Shown here piece after piece: positions 33,323 to 45,695 of a stretch of 64,000 nucleotides of DNA (the stretch's first letter is position 1; each line of letters starts with the position of its first letter). Origin of the DNA: Pyrenochaeta sp. MPI-SDFR-AT-0127 (Eukaryota; Ascomycota; Dothideomycetes; Pleosporales; Cucurbitariaceae). Position numbers and translations under genes: made by a program. Below the pieces are notes generated by a model. That model saw only the letters and a list, made by a program, of their open reading frames with translations, was not told the origin of the DNA and searched no databases. The stretch covers positions 25,781-89,780 of the forward strand of contig JAGTJM010000095.1 in NCBI GenBank assembly GCA_020747015.1, given 5' to 3'.

Positions 33323-34683
33323 TGGATTCTTGAGTCCGGAGCCTATGCTTTGCTCCTCCTAGCCTGGAAGATTCAAACCCACGGCCTGACAGCTAATATG
33401 AATTTTTGCTATATATGTGACGTAAAGAAGAACGTCACAACTCTCTACCAAACGCCAATCGACCAGTCAGAGATCTGAGGGAATAGTGGTGCCGCACACT
33501 GCATAAACGTTTCTTCCAAAGAGTGGAGATTGAGAATTTGATGTGAGCGAGCCTTTGGGTTTGTAGAGGATATCGAATAGTATGTAGCACTGTATCGCAA
33601 AGGTGCTGCTCTGTAGATACTCTATGTCGACTATTCATCTAAGGCAACATCCACAGGGCTCGTTTATTAGGCTGCAGCCTCCAGATTGATGCAACAAGTA
33701 GTTTGGAGTGTTGAGAGCCCTCATTCATGTCGTAGCCAGCACTATAGTTGATCCTGGTCAGTAGAAAAGATACAGGAGTACGCTTGTTGCCTTTAGTCTG
33801 TGCCGCACAAATGGGTTGTTGGCCAAAGAAGAGCACCACGATTGATCGCGATGAGAGAGAACCCTGGCCAATAGAGGAACACAGAAGTTGAAATTGAGCG
33901 CGTGCAACTAAGACAAAGAGCCCAGTATATACCAAGAGCGATAGGTGAGTAGGATAGGTGCTAGAGATGTTGAGGTGGGAGGCTGTGAGACGCGGTGTTG
34001 TCGCACAAAGGAAGCGCCGAGATTGTCCCGTTGAGGCGTTCACGGCTGAGGCCCCCTTTTCAACGACATCAAATACCCATCCAATACGCTCTGAAGACTT
34101 GTTGTGCGCTAATTTACTTAATAAATGTGCGATGTGCCTCAAGATTCATTGTTCAAGGCTCAAACCTTGAGATGGACAGAATCTACAACAGTGTAATTTG
34201 TGATCCCATAAGTTTTGCTGTGACGTCGCACTGCAGTTAATAGAAGATCCCACACATGTGTTCCTTGACGCATCGAACACGGTGACGAGCTTTGGGATCA
34301 GGCCTTAGGTGCATGAACGGTGAGTTGTCGTAGATGGTGTCCTACACTCGGCAAACGCCAGTGCGGCAACAGAGTAACCCAACCAGCTCCGCCGCCGCGA
34401 AATCAGAAATGAGAACAAACTTCACGTTGCAGACCATCAATTTTCAGGAATTTTCGATAAGTAGCATTCTCTATAGTCTTTGTCTTTTACATTACTCTGC
34501 TTTGAAGCTTACATTTAGTAAGCCCAGCATGATCTTCCCCGCAATACGTCATGATCCGAGGTTCTTTGAACCATCTACGTAAACATCAAACATATTCCAG
34601 CGAGATACTCTAATATGCTCTTTGTTTCTTACTCCAGACTGAGATTTCTCACCCTTGCTTAGCGATTTACAGGAATACCAGAT
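33323..34683. other. 1.36 kb intergenic region with one unexplained long frame
   Basis: A 167-codon open frame on the minus strand (34142-33639) has no recognised family, no signal peptide and odd composition; a competing frame exists on the plus strand at 33958-34170. I do not call a gene. Otherwise this is promoter sequence for the two flanking divergent genes. Confidence 0.4.
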
Positions 34684-36036
34684 ATGTCAAACCAACAAGT
34701 GGTTGAATCGAAAGGCATCTATTATGGCCTCCCGGTGTACCCCTCTTCACTCAAAGGCTTGACAGCTATCATCACTGGTGCAAATGGCATATCTGGAAAT
34801 TATATGCTACGAGTACTAGCCCAAAATCCCGAGCGCTGGAGCAAAATATATTGCTTATCAAGACGCCCGCCAGCTATTGCTAATGGGCTACCACAAAACG
34901 CTGAGCACATTGCTTTGGATTTCCTGAATGACCCAGAGGAGATTGCAAGAGTTTTGAAAAAGAAAGGCGTCAGGGCAGATTATGTCTTCTTCTATAGCTA
35001 TGTACAAGTGAAACCAAAGGAAGGAGGAGGTTTATGGAGCGATGCTGAAGAGATGTGTAAGGTCAATGGTAAGGTTTTATCCTTAATTCAACAACGCCCG
35101 AAGCAATAAGAATCTACAACGTCCTTACTGATTCAACTAGTGGCTCTTCTTCAAAATTTCTGCGAAGCCCTGCCGCTCGCTAACATCAAACCCAAACGAA
35201 TTATGCTCCAGACTGGCGCAAAGAATTATGGTGTCCACCTCGGGCCGGCCGCAGTCCCTCAAGAGGAGTTTGCACCTCGTATCACTCTTGAACCAAATTT
35301 TTACTATCCACAGGAAGACTTTCTGTGGGACTTCTGTAAGCAGTACAGTATCAATTGGAACATTTGCATGCCTGCAGGTATCCTTGGCGCTGTCCCGGAC
35401 GCAGCCATGAATCTGGTTTTTCCGCTTGGCGTATACGCAAGCGTGCAGAAACACCTGGGGGAGAAGTTAGAGTTTCCGTGCGACTTACGTTCATGGGAGG
35501 TAGATCGATGCATGTCAAGCAGCAAGATGAATGGGTACATGGAAGAGTGGGCGGTCTTGAACGAGGATGCAAAAGATGAGAAATTCAACACTATGGACGG
35601 AACAACGTTCACATGGGGCAACTTCTGGCCTAAGTTTGCGGCCTGGTATGGTGTAGACTATGAGAGGCCGAGTACGGACGAAGGTGCCTATACCACCGTA
35701 ACCACCAAATTTGACCCGCCTCCACGAGGCTTTGGACCACCTGGGGAATACAAGTATCGATTCAAGTTGGTAGACTGGGCAAAACAAGAGAAAGTACAGA
35801 AGGTATGGGAAGTGCTCACATCCAAGCATAGCCTGACGGGCGGCAAATTGCAGGATATGGACATTGATCGTATTTTTGGATTCACGGATGGGTCACTATT
35901 AGGCACGACTCTTGATCTCACGATGAACAAGGCAAGAAAGATGGGTTGGCACGGATTTGTAGATTCCAATGATGCTATCAAAGAAGTGTTGGGCGAATTT
36001 GCAGATCTCAAGATGATACCCCCTCTAGGGCAGTAG
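34684..36036 (+). CDS. PRISE-like NAD(P)-dependent reductase (short-chain dehydrogenase family)
   Basis: Two exons (34684-35068 and 35141-36036, 72 bp intron) give 426 residues. The N-terminus has the Rossmann glycine motif TGANGISGNYML near residue 32. The active-site region LQTGAKNYGVHLGP holds the Lys (156) and the nearby Tyr typical of progesterone 5-beta-reductase/iridoid synthase-like enzymes, followed by NFYYPQEDFLWD, also conserved. These cytosolic enzymes reduce activated double bonds of enones; fungal members occur in secondary-metabolite clusters (for example sirQ-type proteins) and singly. No cluster partners are seen here. The intron joins in phase at an Asn-Val junction. Confidence 0.88.
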
Positions 36037-36862
36037 GGAACGAAATTAGCATTCTATGCAAGTTGAAAGTGAATGAGGTCGCGCTCAATCAAGAAGGGTC
36101 CATAACTACTTATACATCTTGCACGAGCGGTTTCTGTACATTGTATGTCGTCATTATATGCGGTTGGAAGTCAACGGTAAGGGAGAGAAACATCGGTGAG
36201 CTATGACCAGCTCAGAGAGGTGGGGAGATTGCTGGCAGCCCCCTCCCGCCTGTGACGCCGGCTACATGTGATAATGCTCATACTTCCTTGTTAATGCCAA
36301 TAGTGTCTTTCAGACCTTGAAATAACAGCATACTACATGCAAATATCGTTCGTGATTTTAATGTAGCAAGTGCAAAAAGGTCTTTACATCTCCAAGAAAG
36401 TTTGATTGACGTGGCGTGAGCAAGACGTGGCAAGTAGTTGATGTGAAATCCGCTCAGTATCTGCGTTGAACATGCTTTTGATTCAGTTATTAAAATCTAT
36501 AGATTCAAAGTGAGAATAAGATATCGTGGTGAGATAATGCTGTACTTGCACAATGTCAAGTCGGATGTAGCGGAGCGGGTGGTGGCCGGAAAGGGCCCCA
36601 CACGTGAGAAGGCGGAGCCAGCGCACAGACTCATGGAAAACGCATACGCATCAACACGTCTCTTCTCGACAAAGCTGTGGCAATCGCTCAATGTTCTCAA
36701 AAGAATCCCAGATTGACTCGGGGTCTGCTCCGTCTACTCCGTAGCTGTAGCGTTCGTTTTCCCCACTCTTCATCAGATCCCAGCGCAAGCACCACGAAGC
36801 TGACTGTTTGAAGCGCCTAACGCCTAAGCAGAACGTTGGGCTTGGGGGCACAACTTGCCAAG
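36037..36862. other. Intergenic, nothing recognised
   Basis: About 0.83 kb between the reductase and the CCCH gene; presumably the CCCH gene's promoter. Confidence 0.5.
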
Positions 36863-38709
36863 ATGTTGGCCGACGGGAAGATTAACTCGATGGATACGCA
36901 CTTGGAGGAATTCAAGCTAAAGGATCATACCAGGCAGAACGATCTGCAAGTACGGCACAAGCTTCCAGTCCCTGATGGGTTAGGGTCATTACTAACGGCA
37001 TCTAGAATCTGCTAAAGGAGTATGGCCAACTATTGGACGACTATAAGGTCCTGAAAAGAGTGTTCGAGGAGAAGAGTACCAAGAATGGGACGGCATACAA
37101 AACTGGGTTTTCCATAGACAAAGCGAGGAACGCTTATGTTCTCGTGCTCATTGACGGCAATGGCTACATTGTCAGTGTGATCAACCATCATCTCAGCCTG
37201 TCGCTAATCATCCGCAGTTCAACGATGAGTTGATTCGTGATAAAGAAGAGGGTGGTATGCGAGCTGCCCGAATGCTCAGTGACGCAGTAGACAAGTACCT
37301 ACAGCAAAGCGTCCCCGAAGCAGCATCCTCACGCGTAATTGTTCGCATTTACGCCGACCTCACAAACTTATCCAAACAGCTAGCAAAGTCAAAAGTAGCA
37401 GGATTAGAAAAACGTTCGATCGCTCCATTCTCGGCGGCATTTACGCGTGCTATCAGTCTCTTTGACTTTGTGGACGCTTTGGATGAGGAGGGAACGAGGT
37501 TCAAGCTTAGAGGTATGTACAATATGTCCTTGTCAGCTGTTGTGATGAGTAGCGAATGACATGAGTACAGAACAGTTCAAAATCGCATCCGAGGACGTCG
37601 CTTGCAGCCACATCTTGTTTGCTGCTTGCCACGATAGCTCTTACCTATCTCAGCTGGTACCATTCAGCGGCAGTCAAGACAAGATCACTCTCGTTCAAGG
37701 AGCTGGCTGGAATCCTGATTTCCATCAGTTCAACTTGAATGTCACTCAATTTCCAACAATCTTCCGCTGGTCAGGCCTACCAATGGCTGCTCCTACTACC
37801 AAAATTTTAACTCCTAATGGACCAGCGGGTCCTAAACCCAAAGCAGCGCCGCAAAAGCAGGCCACACCTTCTGTGGCCCAAGCCGTTAGAGAAAACCCAT
37901 GGAGACTTGGCACTACAAATGGCACAGCCTCCACATCTTTGACCAACGAAATGGCACCAATAGAAACAAATGGATTTGGTGACAAAGATAGTGTTGGATC
38001 CGGGAAGAAGCCTACTGCACCACTTAAAGGCGCACAACCTTGCAAACACTTTATGAAGGTATGTGGTCACTGCTTCATGAGTGTTCTGACATCGCACTAA
38101 CGGACCCAGGGGTTCTGCCCGTTCGGCAATAAATGCAGGTTTCAACACAGCCCCACGATCCTTAATGGCGCCTCCCAAGACAATCCAGCGAGCCTAAAGC
38201 CTTCTTCGCCATCAAGCTCCAGCATTCCCACAGAACGTTCCAACATCTCTAGTCATCTGCCTTTAAATACCGTAGCAGGTTTTCTTCCCCTCAACAAAAA
38301 TGCCCAGCGCATCGACACTTATATTCGTGCACCCACGTCGGAAGAGTGGCGCATTTACAACGCGCGCTTCCATAGGAAAAAGCCATGTAACAGCTACCAC
38401 CTCCAACGTGTATGCACGACCTTTGACTGCCCATATGATCACACCGAGCTAGAGCCCGAAACCAGGCACGTCCTGGAGTATGTGCTGAAGTGCAACCCGT
38501 GTCCGAGGAAAAGTGATTGTAGGGAGTCAGACTGTTTCTATGGACATGTCTGCCAAAAAGACGGGTGCACAGGTCAGATGAAAGGATGCAGGATGAAGGC
38601 CGATCTCCATAACGTGGACCCAAAGGTGTCCAGCATGGTACCGAGTGAGGATGAGATGGTCCATGATGGGGGTGTGGAGATGCCAGATGAGCATAACTTT
38701 TTGTGGTAG
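36863..38709 (+). CDS. NYN/PIN-like domain plus CCCH zinc-finger protein (DUF7923-type)
   Basis: Five exons (36863-36949, 37006-37170, 37218-37512, 37571-38058 and 38110-38709) give 544 residues. Residues 15-60 are a predicted coiled coil. Residues 70-265 form an alpha/beta domain beginning VLVLIDGNGYI, with further conserved acidic positions in FDFVDALDEEG and in HILFAACHDSSYLSQL; this spacing resembles NYN/PIN nucleases (Asp at the first strand end, a D-x-S-like motif later). A low-complexity linker follows, then CCCH fingers (CKHFMKGFCPFGNKCRFQH, CNSYHLQRVCTTFDCPYDH) and a Cys/His-rich tail (CNPCPRKSDC...CFYGHVC). In fungi such proteins are annotated only as CCCH proteins. RNA binding is expected from the fingers; nuclease activity is inference. 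Confidence 0.87.
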
Positions 38710-39208
38710 ACGGTATGAGGCTCTACTGCTTCTCTACTTTTAAAAAGACGGGCCCTATCGACTTTTATAAGCATGGAAATCCCTTACAAAAGCCTGGACA
38801 AGAATTTGTAAAAGGCAGATCACTTGGATACGGGGTTTGGAGATGAAGGGGACAATTTGTTCAGCGTGCGAAAAGGTGGTCTAGTAGAACTTTTACCCTT
38901 TGGAGGTAATCCCATTGACGCATAATATATTCTAAATCGTACAGGTGCCCAAAAGTCCAGTACTTAGCCTGGTACAATCGAGATACATTTTGCCCTTTCC
39001 CAGCAGTTTTAATCCATTGTGATATGCCTAGCCCGTAGGATCCCAAATTCCCAGATGCTTTCCATGAATCCAGTATGCCGCCCAATGCACGCTAAAAACG
39101 AGTGAAGCTTCAACCGTGAACACCATCGCTAAGACACGTGAAATACAAAGAGAGAAACAGCAAAGGAAGTTTTAAGTTTTGCTGAGCAAAAAAATAGGCG
39201 AAGCTTGC
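38710..39208. other. Convergent intergenic region
   Basis: 3' regions of the CCCH gene and the surface-protein gene; no gene seen. Confidence 0.5.
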
Positions 39209-40251
39209 TCAAGTTGGAGCTTCAACAGGCCTCTGAATCCCATCCACCTCTACAATGCCGTATTGTCTCATCCCTGGATATTGCGGCATCTGTTGTGTAG
39301 GCGGCCTGTACACGCCGCCGTGTTCTTGCTGTTGTTGGCGGTGTTGTTGCCAGAGCTTATGGTCCTCTTCAACGTAGGTCCCCGTGTTCTGAAACCCGGT
39401 GGGGTTGTATTCGGTCATTGAGTGGGAATGATAATGTGTTGCTGGCTTTGGTGGTTGAATGATAGAGTCGCGCTGAGCCTTCCTTCGCCGATACCACAGG
39501 AAGATGCCAAAAGCAATGAGGGAAACGACAGCGCACCCGCCGATTGTGCCGCCGACGATGGCGCCGATGCTTGGGCGACTCGAACCTGAGCCTGAGGGTG
39601 TCTGGGTAGGCGTAGAGGCTGGTGGCGCAGAAGCCGAAGTAATTGAAGTTTCTACACTTGAACGCAATGACACGCCCCAGGATCGTTGCGCAGTCAACGT
39701 GAACCCCGATTCTGCGCAGCCGTGTTGCGTCATCGTGTCTGTGGGATACACAAATAGCCATTTATAGCACTCTCCTAGTCCGGCACCTGTACATTTGGCA
39801 ATTGCGGCATTGCTGGAGCACGCAGCATCTGTGCATTCGGTTGACATGGCAGTCGCAGGGATGCATGTCGTTGGAATTACGCACTCCGAAAGAGAGGAAG
39901 GGTTGCAGCAGCCATGTACGCCGAGGTACGTATTGGTCGCACAGATTGCATTTGTATCGAAGCACGTAATAGAAGATTCTGTTCGCGTTAGTCGTACTCA
40001 TGATTTAGGTGTGGGGTGCATGGACAACTCGTACCTGATATTCCAGAAAGGAAACCACAAGTTTTACCATCCGCACCTTCTTGCCGCCTGAAGAGACCCA
40101 AGCCGGGAAGCAGGGGCGCTTCTGTAGGTGCTGGACTCCAGTTGTCGGCTGCTGGGGCGAAAAGCGTGGGTTCTGGCATTGTCCATGGGAAGGCCGCTGC
40201 GTAGACTATCGCTGGAGCCACGAAGGCACACATCGAGTACGTCAACATCAT
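39209..40251 (-). CDS. Single-pass cell-surface protein with Cys-rich ectodomain (Mid2/WSC-like layout)
   Basis: Two exons (40251-40035 and 39978-39209, 56 bp intron) give 328 residues. A signal peptide (MMLTYSMCAFVAPAIVYAAA) is followed by a short ectodomain with about 17 Cys (CFDTNAICATNTYLG, GCCNPSSLSECV, MSTECTDAACSS), a Ser/Thr/Pro-rich stalk, one TM helix (IGAIVGGTIGGCAVVSLIAF) with a stop-transfer YRRRKAQR, and a Gln/His/Pro-rich cytoplasmic tail. The layout is that of fungal wall-stress-sensor-like type I membrane proteins; specific function unknown. The start was chosen at the Met immediately before the signal core; 50 further in-frame upstream codons would spoil it. Confidence 0.84.
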
Positions 40252-40623
40252 GGTGGGTCCATGTGGAAAAGACGTAGATTTCTTCCAAGAGGATAATCCC
40301 AGGCGCTGAAAAGATAGGAGATCAGGAACAAGCGGTCGCAATAACAGGCTGGAGGTGGAGGTGGAGCGTGAAGTGCAAAGCTCACAAAGACCGCTACGCA
40401 ATCGATGCTAATAAGGCGCTGACAACAGTACGCGGCTGAGCGATGTTCATTAAGCTCCCATCCCAGCACAAGGAGCAGGGTAAGCTTAAAGCTCCCTGGC
40501 TCCGATCAGACCGTGGCCCTGGCGATCCAATCCCATCTTGTGTCGTCGTCTCGCATCTGTTGGATCATGCGGGTAAGCCAACGTGGTTTAGGCAACGCGT
40601 GGGCAACGCATCCCAAACATACC
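40252..40623. other. Promoter side of the surface-protein gene
   Basis: No gene supported; contains the 3' part of an overlapping frame discussed with the next entry. Confidence 0.4.
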
Positions 40624-41400
40624 TCATGCAACCCAATCAGACATGGCAGGTTTGACCCTTTGCTGCGGCATCCTTGAATGCAACCACTCAAGAGGCCCAG
40701 GTTGTGGACACGGTCCTGGAGGTCCAGATAAGCAAGCCGGGGCTGAGCAGCTTCTGGTATGGCGGGGTGGGCGGTGATAGGCCTGAGCGTGCATGTGGCT
40801 TGCCGAATTGTTGCAAATATAGCCCAAGGGAGCTCGTTCGGCCAGCGATGCTCCATGACGACGGAGTAATACTGCAGTAATCCCTTGGGGCTGTCCACGG
40901 TAGTGATTGGACAATAAGACTGTTTGACCACCGATCGCCTGGCGTCGAGGGAGGATGAAACGCTTCTCCACGATTGTTTTCCACGTGGGCGTTGCACTGC
41001 CTCCTTCAGTAGATTGCTGCTCAAAGAGCCGCCTGCAATCATGATAAATTCTGCCTAAACAGGCAGAAGTAAGTCTGCAAATAGCATATGATGAATGAGA
41101 GGCCCAACGAATGCACGTTCTGAAGCAGGGCAAAGGTAGGATTGCAGGTTTAGGGAAAGCGCACAAGAGCACATGTCTTGTTGACTGCCCTACCATTTTC
41201 ACTTTTGGTAAATGATATCGCCACTCGATCACAAGACCTAGCCATGATCGAGCATCGTAGTGCTCATAGTCAGCCATCGTTTTGTTGGGTGCCCCAAGGG
41301 AGTGAGCCAGTTTCTCACATCTGATGAGATCGCCCATGGCCCTTCGTCGGTCCTCCACTCCTAAAACTGCCCTCATCCTAGATGGTCCGGAAAATGACAA
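40624..41400 (-). CDS. Hypothetical protein, doubtful
   Basis: An open frame of 258 codons, longer than chance usually gives. The N-terminal 70 residues look protein-like (RRRAMGDLIRCEKLAHSLGA, YDARSWLGLVIEWRYHLPK), but the C-terminal half is Pro/His/Ser/Arg-rich with no family signature. A second frame of 178 codons (41042-40506) overlaps it and is equally open, so the true coding frame or splicing is unclear. No TM or signal peptide. Possibly two exons switching frame, or a decayed gene. Confidence 0.33.
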   Translation of the reverse strand: MSFSGPSRMRAVLGVEDRRRAMGDLIRCEKLAHSLGAPNKTMADYEHYDARSWLGLVIEWRYHLPKVKMVGQSTRHVLLCAFPKPAILPLPCFRTCIRWASHSSYAICRLTSACLGRIYHDCRRLFEQQSTEGGSATPTWKTIVEKRFILPRRQAIGGQTVLLSNHYRGQPQGITAVLLRRHGASLAERAPLGYICNNSASHMHAQAYHRPPRHTRSCSAPACLSGPPGPCPQPGPLEWLHSRMPQQRVKPAMSDWVA

Positions 41401-41628
41401 GTTGATGGTGGCTTGCTTTAAATTTTTACAATAATTTCCCGGCTAGATGCGTACATCGCCCAACTCTTTTTGGTCTTGTATATGTACAATGATCCAACTC
41501 AATGCGAACGCCAACCCAAGTTACATAGACAACCTGACTCCTCCAATGCGTGTATACTCATGCTTAATACATCGCGCCTCTAATAATATTCACAAGTGGT
41601 GTACAACTTGATACATAAAGCGGCTCAT
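41401..41628. other. Intergenic, nothing recognised
   Basis: Short AT-rich 3' region of MRP10. Confidence 0.4.
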
Positions 41629-42129
41629 TTAATTCCGTTTATGAGGACCAACAATCTTAGGGTACATTCTCGACAAGTGGTAGTTGATGTTGTTCTTCTT
41701 TTGGTTCTTATCGCGCTAATGTAAAAGTAAGCGACAGTAACGGTAGGTCATCTCTGGGAAAACATACTGGCGCATCCATACATTGCCGCAGCTTCGACTC
41801 CAGCTGTGCGCAACCTTGTACGCTGTATCCTGAAGACGCCCAGCAACCTGTGGCATGCAAGTCAGCCAGGTAATCCTGTAATGGTTCTGTGCTGTTGCTT
41901 CGTTTCCTTCGTCGCTCCCGCTTTCTCTGCCTTGGGGCTCATGCGAGCTCATTCCAACCTCCTCTGGTATACAATTCAAGCCTCATCACATACCCAAAAC
42001 TGATGACATTGCACCTAGACACGGATTCGCTTCTGGCTTGTTCGGTCGACGGACGCGGAGCTTCGGGAGTGGTGGCAGAGGTCGATGGGTGACCGACTGG
42101 ACGGCATTGCCCTGAGGCTTCGGTACCAT
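41629..42129 (-). CDS. MRP10: Mitochondrial small-subunit ribosomal protein MRP10 (mS37, twin CX9C)
   Basis: Three exons (42129-41994, 41847-41768 and 41715-41629; introns 146 and 52 bp) give 100 residues and the frame closes exactly. The signature is the basic N-terminal KLRVRRPNKPEANPCLG, then a twin CX9C CHCH fold (C-LGAMSSVLG-C and C-AQLESKLRQ-C), and the C-terminal motif NNINYHLSRMYPKIVGPHKR. MRP10 is imported through the Mia40 disulfide relay or the matrix route and joins the small mitoribosomal subunit. The gene is invisible to single-frame ORF calling because each exon is short. It is divergent from the large disordered-protein gene at 42457. Confidence 0.93.
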
Positions 42130-42456
42130 TTTGTGCGATGCGCTCTGGGATTTTGCTGACGATTAGAGAATGGAATAATCGATTAGACGGCCGTTCGTGG
42201 ATGCGCTGGCGTTGTCGTTGTGTCGTCGTGAAAGTCGATCAGATGCGATTCACAAAAGTTCTAGCGGCGGAAGTGGCCTGATCCATGCTAGCGCGCCTTC
42301 CCGGACGCTTTGTTTACGATTGTAACTGCCTAACAACGGACCTCACACTCACCACCAACATTTCCTATCGCGTGACTAACAGGGTGCTACGATTTGGCGT
42401 TCATGTTTCCGTGGAATTGATATTCTTGCAGACAGTATTCTTTCACTGTCATCGCC
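42130..42456. promoter_or_regulatory. Bidirectional promoter region
   Basis: 327 bp between divergent start codons of MRP10 and the gene at 42457. No individual site can be assigned. Confidence 0.4.
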
Positions 42457-45379
42457 ATGGTCCCGTCACCGCGCAAACGCGCGCCTTCTGCCACAACAAG
42501 GCCAGCATTCAACCAAACATGGGACGACAACGACGCCGCCTTCCTCGACACAGGCTCTCTTCCCCTCCCCAAAATACCTCGAGGATGGGAGCGTAAGCAG
42601 GAAGTGAAGAAAGTCGGTGAAGGCAGAGAGAAGAAAATTTGGCGAAGGTTCAACCTGAGGTCGCGTGCACCAAACGCAACCGGGGAAGAGGAAGAGGAAG
42701 AGCACGACTCGCGGTCAAGAGCAGTAAAGAAGCTACAGCGCATGAGTCCCAAAGCTATGGAGAAGACTACCGCCGGGCCTAATAGCAAAAAGCGCACTTT
42801 CAAAGCTACGCGTTGGGATCGAAGAAAGAGCGTTTTGCCCAGTAGGCGTCCTGTCTTTTGCATCGATATGCAACGTACTAACACGATTTATAGGGAAGAA
42901 GATTGCGCGCATGGACGACGCTCCAGTAGACGAAATGAGCGGGACCGAAGACGATGTTTACGACGCACCTGAGGGAGATAGTGAAAGTTTCGCCGAGCCA
43001 CAAGCAGCCAGTGAGCTTGCTGTAGAACGTCCCCAGAGCTTGCTACCAGAGGCCATCGAGAGGAGATCCACCTTCACCTTCACCATGGACGCGCCGACAG
43101 TCGACGACCTCCCTGATTATGAGAGTTTGGACGGATATGAGCAGTACGATCAACATCCCAACTCTCCACCTGCTGAGGAAGCCACACTCGCAAACCTATT
43201 CCGCTCCCCCGTCAAAAGGAATTCAACTGACCTCCTAGGCTCGCCAAAGAAGGTCAGCTATCCTGAGCTGCCTCACAGTGATGATCAAGAGACAACTACT
43301 ACCGAGATTATCAATCAGCTGGACCCTGCAACCGAAGACACTCAACACCCTTGCAAGAATGGGAGGGCCCAAGATTACGCCAACAACCTGGAGGCTGATG
43401 AGATCATCACCGAACCGCAGACAGAGAACCAAGCTTGTGACAACAATCAGGAAGACCACGAACAGTCACCAGCTACCACAGAAATGCAAACAACTTCAAC
43501 CGAGGTTACATACCCTACTTTGCCCACATCAGCTACCGGGACCTCGACAACGGTCACTACGGAAGTCAGCAACGATGAGTGTGAGGACACCGAAATGTCA
43601 GACATTTCCTTGGACTTCTGCCCTCATGATAGTGTGCCGGTTGTCAACGACCCCAGCGCAGATTTGACACCTTCTCTTGAGGGAGAAGCGCCCGATGAAG
43701 AATTTACTGAAGCCTCTTTGCAATTTAACATTCAACGAGAGTACGAAGAGACGCTACAAAAAGAGCAATGGGCACCAGTGGAGGCTCAAGAGCAGCAAAA
43801 GAAGGTTGGACAAGCGATTCAAGAAGAAGCGACCTCCAAAGCAGACGTGTCTTTCGATTTCGCTGCGTCTAAAGTCGAAGAGCCCCGGGCAATGTCCACT
43901 GAAGAAGTTGAGGATTGCTCGTCGCCGACAGAGAACATAGAACCAATCCAGCTCCACGAGTCTCTCGCTCTTCAGCATCTGGACACTGCTGACATGCAAC
44001 CCGTTGACATTGCAGACGGACTGACTCTTGCATTTACACCGGCGAAGCCCCCATCTGCAGACCCAACACCACGAAAACTACATTCCCCGCCTCCGCCACC
44101 CCGATCGGAATCTGGGCCAGACGATGTGACAATGACCATTGCCATCGATGATGATACAGCTATTCTCAAAGACTTTCTCAGCCGCGCTGCAGCTAACAGG
44201 GCGGAGAAAGCAGCCATTGTCACTCATCGACGAGAATCAGTGCAGAATCGCCGCGATTCAGACGTTATTCGCCATGCTCTGGCATCACCTAGAAAAGTGC
44301 TTGAAGAAAAGGACCCAAACTCTCCTTCAAAACACGACATGGAGTTGACGCTTGATTTATCACAAACACTCACGCTTAACGTACCTGGCAATGCTTTGGT
44401 ATCACCTACGCCAGACCAAGCACATTCAGAGGGCATGGAAGACGAGAAGTCACTGCGCGGCTCGAGGCGCTCATCCCGCACGAAAAAATCACGTCTGCCC
44501 GCACCAGCATCAGCTGCGCAAACACAAGCATCGAAGATTGCGATTCGCCGTGCCGATGGGAACGAGGTCGTTGTACTCAAGAAGAACGATACACAGGAAT
44601 TAGCCACTTTGACCCGAGCCAATACACGCAAGAACAAGCAGGGAGCTTTTGGTGTCACAGTGCGCCTGCTCAAACTCGCTGTAGACGCCGCTGGACTGCC
44701 GCCCATCGATGATTCCACGAAAGAGTTAGTGGTCGGGAAGAACATTCGCTGGGACGAGCAGCTGGTATACTATCAGGAGAACCCGGAGACCGTTGCGAAC
44801 CTGTTGGCAGAAGCTGAGTCATTGTCAACACCCGACGAGCTCAGTATGTCGGACTCTTCAACGACATCTAAAGCAAAAAACAAGACCTCGAAGAGCTCTA
44901 CTCCGAAGATTCGCAGGGTCAGAGGTTTGGGTACGGCGAACGGCACACCTGGAAAGGGACTTCTTGCGTCGACTTCTTTACTTCCCGAGGCAGTACAGGA
45001 GGAGAAGGAGGTAGCCCAAACACAGACACAACAACTTCCAAAGCCGAAGGTTAGCAAGATCAAGAAGATGCCCGTTGCCCCAACTTCGATTGACAGCAGC
45101 GTTTCCTCGAGTGTCGCAGATACCAAGCTTCCGACCTTGGACGTTGCGCCCGTTGGAATACAGCCAGCTGCGCAGCGTAAGAGTCGGCTTGCTGCGCCGA
45201 AAAAAGTGATGCTCCCGCAGCCATTGGCTTCAATAGCAGCTGAAGGCAAAGAGAACACACAGCGGCCTGGTCTTGGCGATGCGACACCAAAGAAGGGCAT
45301 TCCAGCACCAAAAGTGATTGTGCCGCCGACGGCAGGCATGGAATCGGGGCTTCCAAGGAGAAGAGGACGTAAATACTAG
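42457..45379 (+). CDS. Large, mostly disordered acidic protein, probably nuclear
   Basis: Two exons (42457-42841 and 42894-45379, 52 bp intron) give 956 residues. I do not recognise a named family. The basic N-terminus (MVPSPRKRAPSATTRPAFNQ, LPKIPRGWERKQEV) contains short conserved-looking motifs, followed by about 500 residues rich in Glu, Asp, Ser and Thr. A small predicted globular segment lies near residues 705-775 (GAFGVTVRLLKLAVDAAGLP, IRWDEQLVYYQENPETVANL). The tail is rich in Lys/Pro/Ala with minimal repeats of SRLAAPKK type and ends in an AT-hook-like RRRGRKY. Basic patches suggest a nuclear, possibly chromatin- or spindle-associated protein; this is inference from composition only. 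Confidence 0.82.
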
Positions 45380-45695
45380 GAGGATACAATTCTGATCGGA
45401 TACGTGTTTAGGAGCTTGATGATGATTCTGCCTTATTTGTTCGAGTTCTATACCTTCTCTTTTAGCATATAGGGCGCATTTGGTTATGGGATTTTTGGAG
45501 CATCTGCATGATCTCGCCTTACGGTTGGGTGGATCACAAAGGCGTCTTTGAGCAGGACTTGGGTACGGATATGATTCTTTAATGCATGAGATATGCCATG
45601 AGGCGCAATGAGTATTCGAAACTATGTTCATTCAACTTGATATTTCCTGCTACAAGATGACTTTTGAATCAGAACCAGGGCATTTCTTTCCGCAT
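45380..45695. other. Convergent intergenic region
   Basis: 316 bp of shared 3' sequence; no gene seen. Confidence 0.45.

Noticed and set aside
33365..33390. A 'gattcaaaccc' word resembling a tRNA T-arm B box
   Set aside because: The flanking bases cannot form the T stem and no D or anticodon arm is found upstream.
33639..34142. 167-codon minus-strand frame
   Set aside because: No family, no start context, a competing frame on the other strand; recorded in the intergenic entry only.
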